A DNA stretch of 64,000 nucleotides, taken from contig NZ_VRZA01000003.1 of the NCBI RefSeq assembly GCF_008064665.1, forward strand, positions 248,001-312,000, given 5' to 3'. The notes beneath the pieces are model-generated. The model worked only from the letters and a program-made list of their open reading frames with translations, did no database searches and had not been told where the DNA came from. A program made the translations under genes and the position numbers. Below, piece after piece: positions 63,532 through 64,000 of the stretch (position 1 is its first letter; each line of letters opens with the position of its first letter). The stretch comes from Parahaliea maris. Its GTDB lineage: Bacteria; Pseudomonadota; Gammaproteobacteria; Pseudomonadales; Halieaceae.

Positions 63532-64000
63532 TCAGCCCTCGGTGGGGTCGATGTCGATGGACCAGTTCAGGCCCCCCTTCCTCGGAAGGGCCTCCGCCAG
63601 CGCCACCAGGCGAGCGGCCGCGGCGCGAGCGGCGGGCCGCCCCTGGGCCAACAGCAACAACTGGCTGCGGTAGCGGCCCTGGCGCCTTGGTAGCGGGGAA
63701 GGCAGGGGGCCGACCAGGGTGCACTGGGGCACCGGTGCCGCTTCGAAATCGCGTCGCAGTGTTTGCAGGAAGGCCTCACCCGCCTCGCCATCGGCGGCAT
63801 CGGTGCGCAGCATGACCATCTGGCCGCAGGGAGGGAGCCCGAGCTGGCGCCGCTGTGCCAGCAACTGCCGAGCCTGTTCGGCATAGTTCTGGTGCAGCAT
63901 GGCCTGCAGCGCGGGGTGGTCCGGATGGTGGGTCTGGAGGATGACCTCCCCGGGGAGGTCGGCGCGCCCGGCCCGGCCTGCCACCTGGGTCAATAGCTGT
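63532..64000 (-). CDS. priA: primosomal helicase PriA, C-terminal part (5' end outside window)
   Basis: The last 156 codons of the replication-restart helicase. The visible part begins at motif VI, QLLTQVAGRAGRADLPGEVILQTHHPDHPALQ. It continues through LGLPPCGQMVMLRTDAADGEAGEAFL to the C-terminal domain ending DIDPTEG. Most of the roughly 730-residue protein is beyond the right edge. About 120 bases separate it from argS on the same strand. Confidence 0.95.
   Translation of the reverse strand, partial: QLLTQVAGRAGRADLPGEVILQTHHPDHPALQAMLHQNYAEQARQLLAQRRQLGLPPCGQMVMLRTDAADGEAGEAFLQTLRRDFEAAPVPQCTLVGPLPSPLPRRQGRYRSQLLLLAQGRPAARAAAARLVALAEALPRKGGLNWSIDIDPTEG

Overview
This 64 kb window is GC-rich, densely coded chromosomal DNA from a gammaproteobacterium. 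Gene order and gene content fit a marine member of the Halieaceae/Cellvibrionales group or a relative. Supporting features are gpmI-yibN-grxC-secB-trmL, glnA-DUF4124-ntrB-ntrC, serB beside an AhpA/YtjB-type gene, the ubiE-ubiJ-ubiB-hisI-hisE-tatABC block, priA-argS-SPOR-hslV-hslU-DUF971, separate hisI and hisE, and an RpoE/ChrR cassette. The taxonomy is inferred from synteny and protein style only. No rRNA, tRNA, CRISPR array, prophage or intact insertion sequence was seen.

Layout. 1-4.4 kb: partial gpmI, a secreted alpha/beta hydrolase, yibN-grxC-secB and trmL. 4.4-11.2 kb: a nitrogen-control region with ntrC, ntrB, a DUF4124 protein, type I glnA and a second, GSII-type synthetase. NtrC-like palindromes and -24/-12 promoters precede ntrB and the GSII gene. 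11.2-13 kb: a PP2C phosphatase and Ser/Thr kinase pair. 13-25 kb: thiI, typA, dtd, an outer-membrane-like protein, a large membrane-anchored Ser/Thr kinase, an ElaA-type acetyltransferase, a SlyD-like FKBP, a cyclic-nucleotide-binding protein and parC. 25-34 kb: ahpA-like, serB, a PilZ-like protein, efp-epmA, a thioesterase and an NhaC antiporter. 34-39.5 kb: a lipoprotein sugar dehydrogenase overlapping a FAN1-like VRR-NUC nuclease and a nuclease-helicase of the XPD/DinG type. 39.5-44.2 kb: cfa, DUF1365 and an FAD oxidoreductase divergent from an ECF sigma factor and its ChrR-type anti-sigma, with matching ECF promoters on both sides. 44.6-47.5 kb: pntA-pntAB-pntB. 47.6-51.2 kb: a small accessory run of four genes plus a serine hydrolase. 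51-64 kb: a housekeeping block on the minus strand ending in partial priA.

The most unusual signal is a dispersed structured repeat. Four intergenic loci (7810-8105, 25163-25574, 31820-32121, 60751-61063) each hold two copies in inverted orientation. Each copy has an outer inverted-repeat stem of about 20-31 bp that differs between most copies. The stem encloses two smaller hairpins whose loops read ATGGAT or ATGGAC while their stems change by compensatory substitution. This predicts a three-way-junction fold and an inverted-pair mobile unit reminiscent of REPINs. I cannot assign it to a named family.
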